From contig BCIA01000006.1 in assembly GCA_001599815.1 (NCBI GenBank), positions 1,800,961 to 1,864,960 on the forward strand: a stretch of 64,000 nt of DNA, given 5' to 3'. A model generated the notes under the pieces. The model did no database searches. It had not been told where the DNA came from and was given only the letters and a program-made list of their open reading frames with translations. Both the position numbers and the translations under genes were made by a program. Below are positions 22,354 to 34,023 of the stretch, piece after piece (the first letter of the stretch is position 1; every line of letters starts with the position of its first letter). This stretch comes from Furcasterigmium furcatum (lineage: Eukaryota; Ascomycota; Sordariomycetes; Glomerellales; Plectosphaerellaceae).

Positions 22354-24810
22354 CTACGACCGCCAGGTTTGCTGGCTGGCGGGCCTCGTACTATGTGCCG
22401 TGGCTGGCCTCTCCGCCCCATCTTGCGCGCGGTTCATGGCCGCAAACCCAGACAGGCTGAGGTTGTCCTCGCCATCTAGCTGTTCCTCCCGCCGCGGCGG
22501 CCCTCGCGTGGTGATGTGGACGGGCGGCGCCTGGGGAAGTTTGGGCCGGGTGCCGTCGACGTCATCATCGACGAGGACAACCATCCAAACGCCGACGGCA
22601 CCGTTGCTGCCAAGAAGAGGCGTGCAGTGGATCCAGCGCGGGCGGCCCTCGGCTGGGCCAGGACCGGCTTTAGGCATCCAGCGGATCTTCGCGGTGACGC
22701 CCTGTCCGGAGGCGAGGGCTTGGTTGAGGCCCTCGCGGATGCGGTCGGAACCACCGATCTTGCTGAGGAAGTGGGACTGAAGGATGCCGGGGACGCGGAG
22801 GGAGGGGGACGCAAAGAGGATGCGGAGACTGGGGTATGGCCGGACGAGGAGGTAATGTGTGTAGATGCCCGCGAGGCGGCCGCTCGACATCGTTGGGGAG
22901 GGGGGCGGACTCTTGGTCGACCAGGACTCGTCCTTGATGAGGATCCGGGGGCGGTTCCAGTTGCGTGAGTTGTTGCCGGCGATACTGTCATCGCGGCCGA
23001 GGGAAGGGTCCTGCTTGATGCGGTACATGTCGCCGCCGTGGGAGCGGACAGTCTCGAGCTCAGTGGCATTGAGCATCTCGCTGAGGTCCCGGAACTCGTC
23101 TTGTTCCTCTGCCTGGGCAGGGGCAGCTTGCTGGCGTTCGGAGAGGTCACACTCGGCGTCATGGGCTTCAGCCTCTGCAGCCATCTCTTTCTCGACAATG
23201 AGGTGCTTGAGGCCGTCAAGACCAGAGGCCTCCTTCACGAGACCGGACACGTCGACTTGGGCACCGATGAAGTAACGGACAGTGCCTCGGCTGTCGTATA
23301 ACGGAGCCATCATCACCAGGTTCATGAATGGCGAGCCATCTCTGCGGTAGTTGAGGAAGGTCTCGTAGTGCTCCTTTCCAGCTGCAAGCTTTTCCCTGAT
23401 TCTCTTGATGCTGAAAGGGTTCGTCTTGGGCCCCTGGAGGAAGCGACAGTTGCGGCCGATGACATAGTTCATACCATACTGCGTCGTCTTGTAAAATTCT
23501 GTCTCAGTTTTAGCAGAGCTCCGGGACCTGGAGCAGGAGCACGCTCAAGGCTCACCTTCAGAGGCAAAGACGATGGGGTTGTCCTTGCGCGAGGGATCTG
23601 TCAGGCAGAAGACTTCGGCGAGGCCCTCGGACATCTCCCTCAGCTGCACCGGCAACGCTATCAAACCGCGGAGTTAGTATTTACCTTTTGTGAAAGTGTT
23701 AGGAGCTACTCATCGTGTCTGAGGAGCAGCGACATGTCGCTGAACCCCTGAAACAGCCAGAATAGGGGAAAATCAAGTCCGGAATAACGTACTGCCAGTG
23801 ATGCGGCGCTTGATGGACACGCTGACCGACTGCGTCCACACGTGCGTGATGTATGCGGGAAGGTCGTCCCGGGTAAGAGCCTCGAACGCCGCCTCGGCCT
23901 TCTCCTCCAGCACAGTGTTTGCGGTCACTGCAGGCGACTGGCCGGTAAATTGGTGCTCGCTCATATGCTCCAGTGATGCCGCGATGGCGTTGGCGTACTT
24001 GATCGCCCTGATGGCCTTGACAGCGTCGAGGTAGTATGTCAACAAGGGGAGCGAGTCTGGCCGTGCCGCTGCCAGGAAATCCGTGAACTGCCGCAGGAGA
24101 AAGAAGTCTTTGAAGATGGCCGCAAGGTGCTCCTTGGAGAAGAGCATCTCGGACCGTGTCTCCAGCGAATGCTGCCTGTTCATGCCGTTGTCTGGGACCA
24201 CCAGATCGAACGAGCCTGGCTCGATCTCCTCCGCTGCGATGGGTTCAAGGTGCTCGTCGTCCTCAGCCCCTTTCGTCTGGAGGGGCAGGAGAGAAGTGGC
24301 GTTTGTCTCGTAGGATGAGAGCGTAGAGTTCGCCCTGGATCTCGTGGACCGCGTTGGTGCACTTCGGACAGGGCTCCATGAGTGGGCTCCTCGGGGTAAC
24401 CTGTTGGTGTTGCCAGGCTCGGGGGACCGCACCCTGCCCCTGGGCGAGATGTTGGAGTTGTGATTGATGCTACAATGAGGCACCCGCATCAGCATTTGAA
24501 CAACCGGACTGCACAGGGGAGTAGAGCCGACACCTAGTTACCTTTGGCTCATCTTGTCATCCATCCGGACAGGGGTACTGGGTTCGTTTTGCCTCGGTCC
24601 GTCGTGAGGAACCCAATGCGCGCCGTCGTCCTCCCAGGGTGCGACCTTGAGCGAAGCTCCTATCCGCCTCATGGGAATATCGGGTATCTCAGCGCCAGCC
24701 TCGGACTGCCCACGACTACGAGTATTCGCGACTGGGTGACTAGTGAGGGGCTGGGGATTCTCGTCACGCCGCTGTGGGCGGGGAGGTCTCTCGACGGAAA
24801 CGTGGAACAT
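22354..24810 (-). CDS. RGS-LOV photoreceptor-like protein with C-terminal PAS-like region
   Basis: Four exons (24810-24542, 24469-23793, 23657-23556, 23498-22354) give 730 residues. After a disordered Pro/Arg/Ser-rich head, residues about 200-310 form an RGS domain (FSKEHLAAIFKDFFLLRQF, ALTRDDLPAYITHVW). The LOV domain spans about 320-435: EVFCLTDPSRKDNPIVFASE, then GRNCRFLQG with the flavin-adduct cysteine at about 367, LNYRRDGSPFMNLV, and the conserved Gln in FIGAQVDVSG. After an acidic linker, about 558-690 read as another PAS-like fold (THYLLVRPYPSLRILFASP, then VWMVVLVDDD). Order and motifs match the fungal BcLOV4 class, flavin photoreceptors that associate with membranes in light. RGS action on a G-alpha subunit is inferred. 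The long intron 23658-23792 is the least certain: a 30-base in-frame internal exon is possible. Confidence 0.85.
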
Positions 24811-27800
24811 AGTCCTCTGGTATTAAGTACTCTCTCACTCTCTCGAGAGGATTCAACCTCTCCGGCAGGGGTCAGGAGCCGAGCAGAAGGAAAAGAAATG
24901 CTGGAGGAGGGGGAGCTGCGGATGTTCTTAACCCTTGGTGCTAGAGTTGGACGCCCAAGCTAAGACAGAGTTCTGCACTTGCGGCGACATCTCAAAGCTT
25001 TATAGAAGCTCGGGCCCGGGCCACTAGTAGTAGTACATGGCAAGAGGATGAGCGGGATGCTTAACCCACAGCCTTAACACGGCGATGCTATCGTTCACTA
25101 GGGCAGCTCGAGGTCTAAGCGCATGGAGCTTGGAGGGGACGTGGACCTGCTGGAGACATTGCAGAGTACCATCGTGGGCAATATTTACAGGCCGCGATCA
25201 CGGTGATCGGCAGCCTCTGGGTGACGGTTGAGATGACCTGCTGGTATGTTGGACAGCACCTAGCCCGGATGGTGATGCTAGTGAGTTCCCAGTCCTAGCT
25301 GGCCTGACCCTGAAGCTGATAGATATGACGAAAGGGGAATCACCGGCGCAGTCTTAGCGCAAGGACTAAGAGTTTGGCGGAAGACGTCAGCGTCCATGGT
25401 GGGATGGAGTGCTTTTTCCTTGGTCCTTCTACCAAGAAGCACCAGACACGCTTGCGGAGGCATGCGGAGAGACATGGAGAGAGACATGTGGCGTGGGTAT
25501 GAGACGATGGCCAAGATGGGACTGGGCGGTGCCTATGAGACCACAGAAGAAGCATGGTGAGTATGTAGTAGGTAGGCAGTCTACCAGTTGTAAGTACCCA
25601 GGAATGGAAGTCGACGGGCAAAGACAGAGGAGCTCCCCAACTGCCGGCGGAATGTACAAGCAAGTGGGCAGGAGGGTCCGAGGGGCAGATTATCCAGGAA
25701 CAAGTGAAGTGAAAGCGGCGCTTGCCTGCCCTGTGGAAGGCTGGCCTCGGAATGAGAAATGAGATGCCACAAAACTCAGCACTAAGCTGAAGGTCACCGA
25801 TGCCCAAAGTCAGGATGGCAGGCTGGTTGTCGATGGGCCCGATCCGGAGGGAAAGATGACGGACGTCAGAATCGGCGATCGGACGTCAGCTCTGGTTCGG
25901 GCAAGATGCGAGCTTGGGTTCTTCTCGGAGACGACCTCTGCCGTGGGTGAGAGACCCGACTATTACCTGTTCGGGAGGGGCGTTCAGGGGAGGACGCTGG
26001 ACGGAACAGGCACCCGGGTCGTGCTCCGCTGCTCTGTCGATCTAAGCTCGGTGGGGAGGGAGATTGTCTGAGGGCGATCCCCCAAGCCACGGACCGTTGG
26101 AGGCGTGTACTTGTACCATCGTCTTGCTTGGCGTCCAACGATGGGCGGCTGACGTTGGGCATGCGTCCATGTCTCGCGTGGACAAGCCGTTCTGACGACG
26201 AGAGGAGAGTTTGCTTCGTGAAGGGCTGCCTGTCCATGTTCTGAATGAGCAGCGCCGGTGTTGCTCGACGCTGCTATGAGCAGATGGCGGCGGGTGTGGC
26301 AGGATGGATGTTCACTGTCGAAGGGCTGCTAATCATCAGTATCGCAGCTGAGGTAGACCTGTAGCACCGGCATCGTCAGATTCAGGATTCCTCCACTGCT
26401 TCAAGGGCAGCAACAGCCCTGCCCCGGATCGGTAGGTTCTAGCCACTGCCCCGGTAGTTGCATGCGATATTCAGGGAGGAGCGAGTGCTACCCACCTTAT
26501 CGGTGGTGGTGCAGGTGGACCGTCCAGAATGCAAACGTCGCGCCCAAACGCGCCAGCCTCCAAGTCGCGCGTCTGCCACACGTACCGACGTCCAATCATC
26601 CGACGGTATCAGCCATTGCCGCCACAAGTAATGCCCCTGGAATGGAGCGCACGCGTAGATGAGAATCCCTTGAGGGCGTCTCCTCCAATCGTTCGTGTCC
26701 AGAACATCGCCCCCTTAATTGCAGGAGAACCGTCTTACGCGCTTCCGAGTCGCCACGACAGTGCTTGCTCGTCAACCAGTTGAAACCATAACAATACACG
26801 ATCACCAGGCATTGGGTCCCCAGCACGTTGTCTTCGAGTCGAACCCCGGCAGGGGGATGGAGCCTACCTCTAGTCTCATCACGAGAAGGACACGAGAATG
26901 CCACGGTTGTTTCTTTTTGGAAGCATCGAGCACTGGACAAGCCATGCTGGGGGCTCCACGCACCGAGTTGACATATGGCGATGTGATATCAATCTAGTGC
27001 TTTGCCGTGCCATCGCAGAGCTGGGCCGAAGAGTTGGCATTGAGATGGAAGGTCCGACGTGGATATTCAAAATTGGACAATTAGGGGGCAATGATTGTTC
27101 TCCTGTTCAAATGACTGTGCCATTCATCCCATTCACCATGTTAGTGTCGTGGCTTCGCTTCTCGACAATGCACTGATGAGGCTATTCGCAACTATTATTA
27201 TCCGACGCCTCAACTAATGATGAGCGACAATGAAGTGAACCCTGCCACCATTTCTCTCTCGCCTCCGGCCTCAAATCAATCAATCCCAGGACCATGCGAG
27301 AAGACTCTCAACACTGACCCAAACCACCCACCGCCGCCGTCTCCCCAACTTCGCGAGAACCCGCCCAGCCTTCGAAGTAAGTGCTTCCCGGGGTTGTTTG
27401 TTATGACACCCCATCCCTCCTTGTCCCCTGCGGCAGATCAACCGCGTCTTGCTGTGGTGGCCGCGATGGTCGACCACAACATTGGTAGGACCCTGTTGGT
27501 GTACAGTGGGCCGAGGGACACGTCCGAAGCGCCTCCCCCCTAGCGAACTATCGCAGCTGCACCAGGCCCTAGCCTGAAGCTGATATCTCCGCATCAGCTC
27601 CCAGCAACTATCTTGTCTCTCGAGTGGGAGATGGCTGGCGTGGCTCCACTGTACCATCTGGCGGCGCCACGGCTACAGTGCCAAACCGTCGTTTGGCGCG
27701 AGGGACGACCCTTCTGTTAACATCCGTCTTCTCCCTCCCAGGCGCCACCTCATCCATCGTCTCCCCCCGAAGTCCCGGACAGTGTGGTGCTCAACTCGCC

Positions 27801-28243
27801 GTCGCATCGACCACCACCATACCTCCATCATTCACGAACTTCGTTGCCGCCCGCTCCCACCACCTCCTCCCACAGCACCCTCGACTTCTGCGACTGCCTA
27901 CTCTATCCCTCTCTATTTGAGGCTGTATCGGCTTACCTATCTATCGACATTGTTACAAGGGCCCCATCTTCGCCGTCACAAGGGTGCTGCTGCCATCTCC
28001 CCGGTGATGCGACGGGGACAACCTTCCGGCATCAGAGCTCTCGATCTCACCTCTCGTTCTCTGCTGCAATTGCATCTCGACGGACTGCACAACAGCGACG
28101 ACCGTCCATTCACCCGCATTTGTTATTTCGGCCGTCTACCTGCCCGCTGCATCGACACTCAACAGCGAGATCCCCCAGCAACATCGCCCACTTGGGGCTG
28201 CCGCCATTCGAGTTCACCTGGCTGCTAGAGACTCTCATCCACA
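24811..28243. other. 3.4-kb intergenic region between divergent RGS-LOV and cdh1 genes
   Basis: The longest gene-free stretch in the window. Short frames on both strands (such as 25340-25807 minus and 26719-26997 plus) have no family features. About 27720-28240 is pyrimidine-rich and probably the cdh1 leader. No repeat or transposon remnant was recognised. Unannotated non-coding transcripts cannot be excluded. Confidence 0.5.
24998..25004 (-). promoter_or_regulatory. possible TATA box of the RGS-LOV gene
   Basis: TATAAAG on the minus strand, 188 bases upstream of the RGS-LOV start codon. A motif match only. Confidence 0.25.
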
Positions 28244-30164
28244 ATGAGCGCTGCCGTCGCCGACGACGCGACAGAAGCTGCGACTGCCATGGTCAAGGTT
28301 GCCGCCGCAGATGCAAGCAACGTATCGACATCGACACCCGGGCGCTTTGCTACCCCGCCACCACCTACCGATCGGGGCCGGCTCGAAACAAGACAGCATC
28401 TCGATAGCTCCAACTCCCGAAACTTGCGTAATACAAGGCGGACTAGTGACGCAACCCGGCCTTCGGGTCTTGACCCGGAAGCTCTCGACAGTGCCCTGCT
28501 GCGGGAAATGCATCGGGTGCATCGTGAGAGCACGCCAGGCGCCAGTCCGTCCAGGAAGCGCCAACGCATTAATGGTGACAGGTAAGTAGTGCCACACGTG
28601 CAACTCTCAAGCACTCTTTGACGCCGTCTTCATAGGTTTATTCCTTCTCGGTCTGGCCAGGACCTGCAGGCAAGCTTCAGTTTGCTACACGAAGATGGTT
28701 CGCCGGCGACGCCCTCTCGACAAAAGAAGCGGACACCGCACGGCGAGCTGCACTTCCAAAAGAGTAAGCGCCTCCTCGCTATGACGCATTAGGATTGACT
28801 GACACGGAAATCTAGCTGAGGAGGCAAACCGGACATTCTCGAACCTACTGCGTACGGAGCTGTTCGAAGGTTCCATACCCCAAACCTCGACCTCGGGCAT
28901 CGACCATGGTGTCTCTCACTCCAGTGGCCGAGATGGCACGAGGTCCGGAACTCCGCCAAACAATGCCTCTAACACTGCTCTCCCCTCCTCCCTGACACCA
29001 TCCACTCCTCATAAAAATCTGTTCACCTACATGTCGCCCCGGAACCACAGCGGTGGCCACCTGACGCCCTCAAGAACGCCACAAAGTCGGCACGGCCCAA
29101 ACCTCGACACCCGGGCCGAGATCTACAGCCTTTCTCCTGTTCGATTCGGCAGTCAGCAGATGCTCCTCAGCCCACGGAGACAACCTCGGGCGGTCAGCAA
29201 AATTCCGTACAAGGTCCTGGACGCCCCCGACTTGGCCGACGATTTCTACCTCAACCTCGTGGACTGGGGCAGCGCCAATGTGCTCGGCGTAGGCTTGGGG
29301 CAGAGCGTCTATATGTGGAACGCTCAGACTAGTCGAGTCAATAAGCTCTGCACTCTCGAGGACGACACGGTAACGAGCGTCTCCTGGATCCAGAAAGGCA
29401 CTCACATTGCCATCGGCACTGGCAAGGGACTGGTGCAGATCTGGGATGCTGAGAAGACAAGGCGCCTCCGAACGATGACCGGCCACACAGCCCGAGTAGG
29501 GTCTCTGGCATGGAACAGTCACATCTTGACATCAGGCTCGAGGGATAGGTCCATCTATCATCGCGATGTCAGGGCTCCTGACCAGTGGCTCCGGCGCCTT
29601 GTTGGCCATAAACAGGAGGTTTGTGGTCTGAAGTGGAACTGCGACGATGGGCAGCTAGCCAGCGGCGGAAATGACAACAAGCTGATGGTGTGGGACAAGC
29701 TTGGAGAGACGCCCCTCTGGAAGTTTTCCGACCACACAGCAGCCGTCAAGGCCATTTCATGGTCCCCTCATCAACGAGGCCTGCTGGCCTCAGGAGGCGG
29801 TACCGCCGATAGGAGAATCATCTTCCACGACACCGTCCGCGGCTCTGTCATTAACGAGGTGGATACGGGTAGCCAGGTCTGCAACCTGGCCTGGTCGAAG
29901 AACTCGAACGAGATCGTCTCTACCCACGGATACAGCCAGAACCAGATTGTGGTTTGGAAGTACCCGTCGATGACCCAGGTCGCGAGCTTAACGGGACACA
30001 CATACCGTGTATTGTACCTCGCCATGAGCCCAGACGGCCGGACAATTGTCACAGGTGCCGGCGACGAGACCCTGCGGTTCTGGAACGTCTTCGGCCGACG
30101 GCCTGGCGCGCGTGATGACAATGACGGCGGCGGCCGTCTATCTGACTGGGGCGTCATCCGGTAG
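28244..30164 (+). CDS. cdh1: APC/C activator, Cdh1/fizzy-related WD40 protein
   Basis: Recruits substrates to the anaphase-promoting complex in late mitosis and G1. Three exons (28244-28581, 28636-28763, 28816-30164) give 604 residues. The C-box DRFIPSR starts at about residue 112, formed across the first splice junction, and is followed by LQASFSLLHED. The segment LFTYMSPRN is typical of Cdh1 rather than Cdc20. RAVSKIPYKVLDAPDLADDFYLNLVDW leads into the WD40 propeller, about 300-590 (TVTSVSWIQKGTHIAIGTG, GSRDRSIYHRDVR, QLASGGNDNKLMVWD, ASGGGTADRRI, GYSQNQIVVWKYP, TGAGDETLRFWNVF). The protein ends in Ile-Arg, the IR tail that docks on APC/C. Intron donors are GTAAGT and GTAAGC. Confidence 0.93.
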
Positions 30165-31118
30165 AGAATACTGGTGATCACCACAAATTGGCCAAGGCCT
30201 TCATGGACAAGTTTCCCTGCCCAGACCGCATGATGGCGGGGAGGAACACCTGGAGGGTCAGCACCATTTATTCGGGAGCTTCAAATCGGGAAACATGATC
30301 GGAGGCCGGGGCAGTGGCGGGACAGCGAAATACCCTGCTTTTATTCATCCAGCTGTATCGTTTCATCAGCATAGAGCGGCGTTGGTCTCTCGTCTATCAA
30401 TCTTTTGGGTCTTTTGACCAAGTATCATCAGGGAAAGCGGGGACAGGTATCTGGCTGATGATACGGGACCAGGGGCCTTTGCATGGGCTGGGTTCCACGA
30501 GCGAGATCATCACGGAGCGCGGTTGTGTTTCTGTCTTTTTGCTTGGGCTTGCTGCTTGGGACTTGGAGCTGGCGTACTAGGCGCCCCTTATCGCTACTCT
30601 GACCTGGGCGCGCATGAGCGGCATAAGCGCTCGCTGAATACAAATCAGTGGCTCAGATGATCTACCACGTTTCGTTCGTGATGTGCAAGTCGATCATGGT
30701 CAAGGGTATTCAAGAGGCGAATGATACAGGGCCAGAGGTAAGTCGTAAATGCAAGGCAATCAGCCAACGTGAACGCAACGTAGATTCTCTACTTGAGATC
30801 TTCCCAGGGGGTATATACCATCGGAACCAAAGCCCCCGAACGACACGCAAAGGTCATTAAACGTAAGTGTGGGCAAGAAAGCAAACTCCCGGCAGTGACA
30901 GCCTTCCCATATCGAGGCGAAAGAAACGAGAAACAGGCCCTGTATGTCCCATCCGGCGACAGCAACAACACCCTCGAGCTCGAACCCCCATTGCAAGCAG
31001 ACAGTCAGCGGGCTGAGCGAGCAATGTTAAACCTAAACGCTGCCGTGGTATAATGTCAATTGTAACAAATGTCGCAAACCCCATGATCCCAATCCCTCCC
31101 ACCGCCATGTTTCTACTC
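30165..31118. other. intergenic, between convergent genes
   Basis: About 950 bases between the cdh1 and gpc1 stop codons; no further gene or element supported. Confidence 0.45.
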
Positions 31119-32747
31119 TTACTCGGCCATCTTCCGCTCCCTCGCCACATCCTTGGCACCGCCGTCGATACCGGTGGAGACACCTTCGGGACGGATGTCG
31201 TCGCTCAGTAGGGGGATATGGTCGACCCCCGAGGTGGGTCTTGAGACTGATTTGAGTTCCGGCGTGGTGCCGGTGACGGCAGCTGCGGTGATCTCGGCCG
31301 AGTTGGGACCCTCGGGGTTCGGCGTGACGAGAGGCGAGTTGATGGGCAGCTCAGGACTGTTCTGCCACTTTGTGACCTCAGCCTTGAGCGAGTCAAGTTC
31401 CTTCTGGAAGCGTTTGCCGAAGACATCGATGTAATACGTAGATCCGTTGTAGATGCTCCATATAAAGACGAAGACGAGGAAGGTGGCCGAGGCGTACCGG
31501 CTGAGAAACCAGAGGGGGCACGGGAGCATTGTCAGGACGGCGTAGCAGTACTGAATGCCCATGAAGGCAGGCTCCTGCAGGGGCTCCGGGAGGGACAGGA
31601 CAAACTTGCCGATCCAGACCTTGGAGTACGAGCGGCGCAGCCAGATGAAGGAGGTCAGGCGGCCGGCGGCGATCTTCTCCCTGCGACGAACGGTGATGAA
31701 GTAGTAGTACGACAGCTGCCAGACGGCGTAGGGGATCGTGCTCCAGGCCAGCATGGACACGACGTTGCCGTATGCGGTAGGCGATCCAGAAGGCGAGTGC
31801 TTGATGGTCCAGATAGCAGGGAAGCGGTCCTTTTGCAGCTCGTCGCGCCAGAGGTGAACCATGCAGTGCAGGGTCGCACAGGGCATGATGTGGATGAAGA
31901 GAGAGGTGACCTTGTCGAAGCTGTGGAAGACGAGGGAGTTCCTCCACATGATGATGGCCACGGCGTTGTTTCCATAGGCAAGACAATAGGTCGCGGTGAA
32001 GAGGCGCTTCGAGTTGGGGAAGATCCACATGCTGAGCATGAGCAGGAAGTTGACAAAGTAGCACAGGTCGGCGAGGAAGTAGTGCATGCCACGACGGTGG
32101 TAAGTGAAGATGCGGATGGGCATGAAGTAGACAAGCTGGGCAGTGTACCAGATGTGGAACCACTCGGGATAGCCAGCGATTAGGTAGCCGCTGATGAAGA
32201 TATTCATGACGCCGCAGATGAAGGATACCTTTTCGCGAAGAGTGATGACCCTCGTGTCGTTCCACTGCTTGCTGACCTTGTCGACGCCGCGGCGCATGCG
32301 GGCGCGGTAGCGATCGAGCTGCTCCTCGGCCGTGGGAACGCGACGCCGCCATTCTTCGACCATGCGCTCGCGGGCATTCTGGCTCTTGGACTTGAAGGCA
32401 TCCCTGGACTTACGTACTTTCTGCGTCTGGGCAGAGATGCCCTTCTGAAGCTTTTCGAGCTGCTGGGGCAGGGCGAAATTGTCGAGAATATCAAGCATGG
32501 AGATGCGATCGAGAGGCGGCAGGGTCTCCCAGTCTTCTTGGTATGAGCTGCTCGAGAAGGAAGGATTCCTTGATAGCTTCGGCGTGCCGGGCGTGACCGG
32601 GTCCATCGAAGGCGTGAGGAGTACGTCGGGGTCTGGAGGTGAGGAACTGTAGGAGTTGGCATCGTGACCGTCTAGGATGTCGTTTGAGTCGTAGGTGCCA
32701 TCGTGACCCTTGGCACTGGGTATATCGACAGGTTTGGTTTCGGCCAT
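31119..32747 (-). CDS. gpc1: glycerophosphocholine acyltransferase
   Basis: Acylates glycerophosphocholine from acyl-CoA to lysophosphatidylcholine, allowing phosphatidylcholine remodelling; an ER membrane enzyme (DUF2838 family, yeast Gpc1). Single exon, 542 residues. A Ser/Pro-rich N-terminus leads to a basic helix (LEKLQKGISAQTQKVRKSRD, RMVEEWRRRVPTAEEQ). About eight hydrophobic segments then lie between residues about 165 and 445: FICGVMNIFISGYLIAGYPEW, HIWYTAQLVYFMPIRIF, YFVNFLLMLSMWIFPNS, and YCLAYGNNAVAIIMWRNSLVFHS with the family's NN-A-IIMWRNSLVFHS text. HIMPCATLHCMVHLWR supplies conserved histidines. The charged tail ends at KMAE. Length and motif order match the family throughout. 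Confidence 0.92.
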   Translation of the reverse strand: MAETKPVDIPSAKGHDGTYDSNDILDGHDANSYSSSPPDPDVLLTPSMDPVTPGTPKLSRNPSFSSSSYQEDWETLPPLDRISMLDILDNFALPQQLEKLQKGISAQTQKVRKSRDAFKSKSQNARERMVEEWRRRVPTAEEQLDRYRARMRRGVDKVSKQWNDTRVITLREKVSFICGVMNIFISGYLIAGYPEWFHIWYTAQLVYFMPIRIFTYHRRGMHYFLADLCYFVNFLLMLSMWIFPNSKRLFTATYCLAYGNNAVAIIMWRNSLVFHSFDKVTSLFIHIMPCATLHCMVHLWRDELQKDRFPAIWTIKHSPSGSPTAYGNVVSMLAWSTIPYAVWQLSYYYFITVRRREKIAAGRLTSFIWLRRSYSKVWIGKFVLSLPEPLQEPAFMGIQYCYAVLTMLPCPLWFLSRYASATFLVFVFIWSIYNGSTYYIDVFGKRFQKELDSLKAEVTKWQNSPELPINSPLVTPNPEGPNSAEITAAAVTGTTPELKSVSRPTSGVDHIPLLSDDIRPEGVSTGIDGGAKDVARERKMAE

Positions 32748-34023
32748 GTTGGCGCCGGCCTTCCAGTGGGATGCTCCTCGAACGATCGCAGAGAGAAGGT
32801 CTTTTCAACGGACGAGGAGCGCGCTGAAAGGTGTCCAGGAACAAAGGGGGCCGGGAGATGGTGTAACAATCTTGAAGTGTCGGAGCGTCAGGAGGCAACG
32901 TAGGAACTGTAGTGTAGGTAGGTCGCGAGCCCTAGGTAGCCCAGCCAAACACACGCGGGGTATTGTTCAGACGGTCGAGTCCGCGTGGACAGGGTTGTCG
33001 TGTGAGACTGAGGTTAGGTACAGACGGATGTTCAAGAGTGTGGTCGAGGGCCGCCTAGAACCTTGACATTGATGATTCCAGGTTCCATGCACGTGTTGAC
33101 ACCCGAAGAGGGAACTGGCCCCTGGCCTCCAGCTCACAGTGCTACGACGTCACATTAAAACGGGACTCCCGTTGCAGTTCCGCTAGGTACGGCAGCAGAA
33201 ACTTTGGTAGGTACCTAGTACTAGGCAGGTAGCCTGTTCATATCTCGCCAGGGATCGATCGCCCGTCTTCCTCGGGCGTCCACTGAGCTGGAAGCGGCAG
33301 CGCATATCCTGGCTCGATATAAATCTGACCACATGCCTAAAAACATGGGTCGAGCTGATTCCGAGGAATATTGTGTCTTGTGACCGCTTGCGAATGTCAG
33401 CCGTCGAACTGACTACCTTTCTTTAAAGGGTCCCAGGGACCCTGTCATTCTCCCAGGTGTCTTCAGGGGGTGTTCTGGTTGGCTACTCCAGATATTGCAC
33501 CACCAAAAGGGGCGCTGCACCACTGATGCGTCCCGTCCAGGTCCTGACTGACGGAGTCAGTTTCGCACAGCCTTGGTGCCTGCCCGATAAGATAACAAAA
33601 TCGAGCTTAGTCATCGGGTCATGCACACAGCGGGGCTTCCGCGCGCAAGATCGTCCCGAGTCGCGTTTCCTGTGTTGAGCACTCTGTCGCGTGGGGGAAC
33701 TGCCTACCTACGATCTCTCGACAACGCCGACGGACCCTCTACCGTGTTCCGGACACCCCAAGATGCGGCAGTACTGGTCGCAGCCTCACATTCAACATAC
33801 AGCTTCCCATGCGACGCGCGACTGCGTATTTTAAACCAGCTACATCCTCAGCGGACGGACTCAATTAAGCCGCCGCCAAGTCCACCCGCCCTCACGCGTC
33901 TCCTCGTCTTCCTCTCGCGACGGGACGCATCCCACCCCAGGTAGCTGGCCTGCGAGCTCCCGCGTGCAATCTCACAGCTCTCGCTCTTCTGCCCACCCGG
34001 AGACAGCCGATACAGTCGTCAAG
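32748..34023. other. intergenic, between divergent gpc1 and smc1
   Basis: About 1.3 kb of shared upstream sequence. It includes acctaggta-type strings at about 32931-32938 and 33206-33232. No coding gene supported. Confidence 0.5.

Noticed and set aside
25340..25807. 155-codon minus-strand frame in the long gap
   Set aside because: Composition unlike neighbouring genes and no recognisable motif; no supporting splice structure.
26825..26855. tRNA T-arm-like string (gagtcgaacccc)
   Set aside because: Flanking bases do not form the T stem, acceptor stem or an anticodon arm on either strand.
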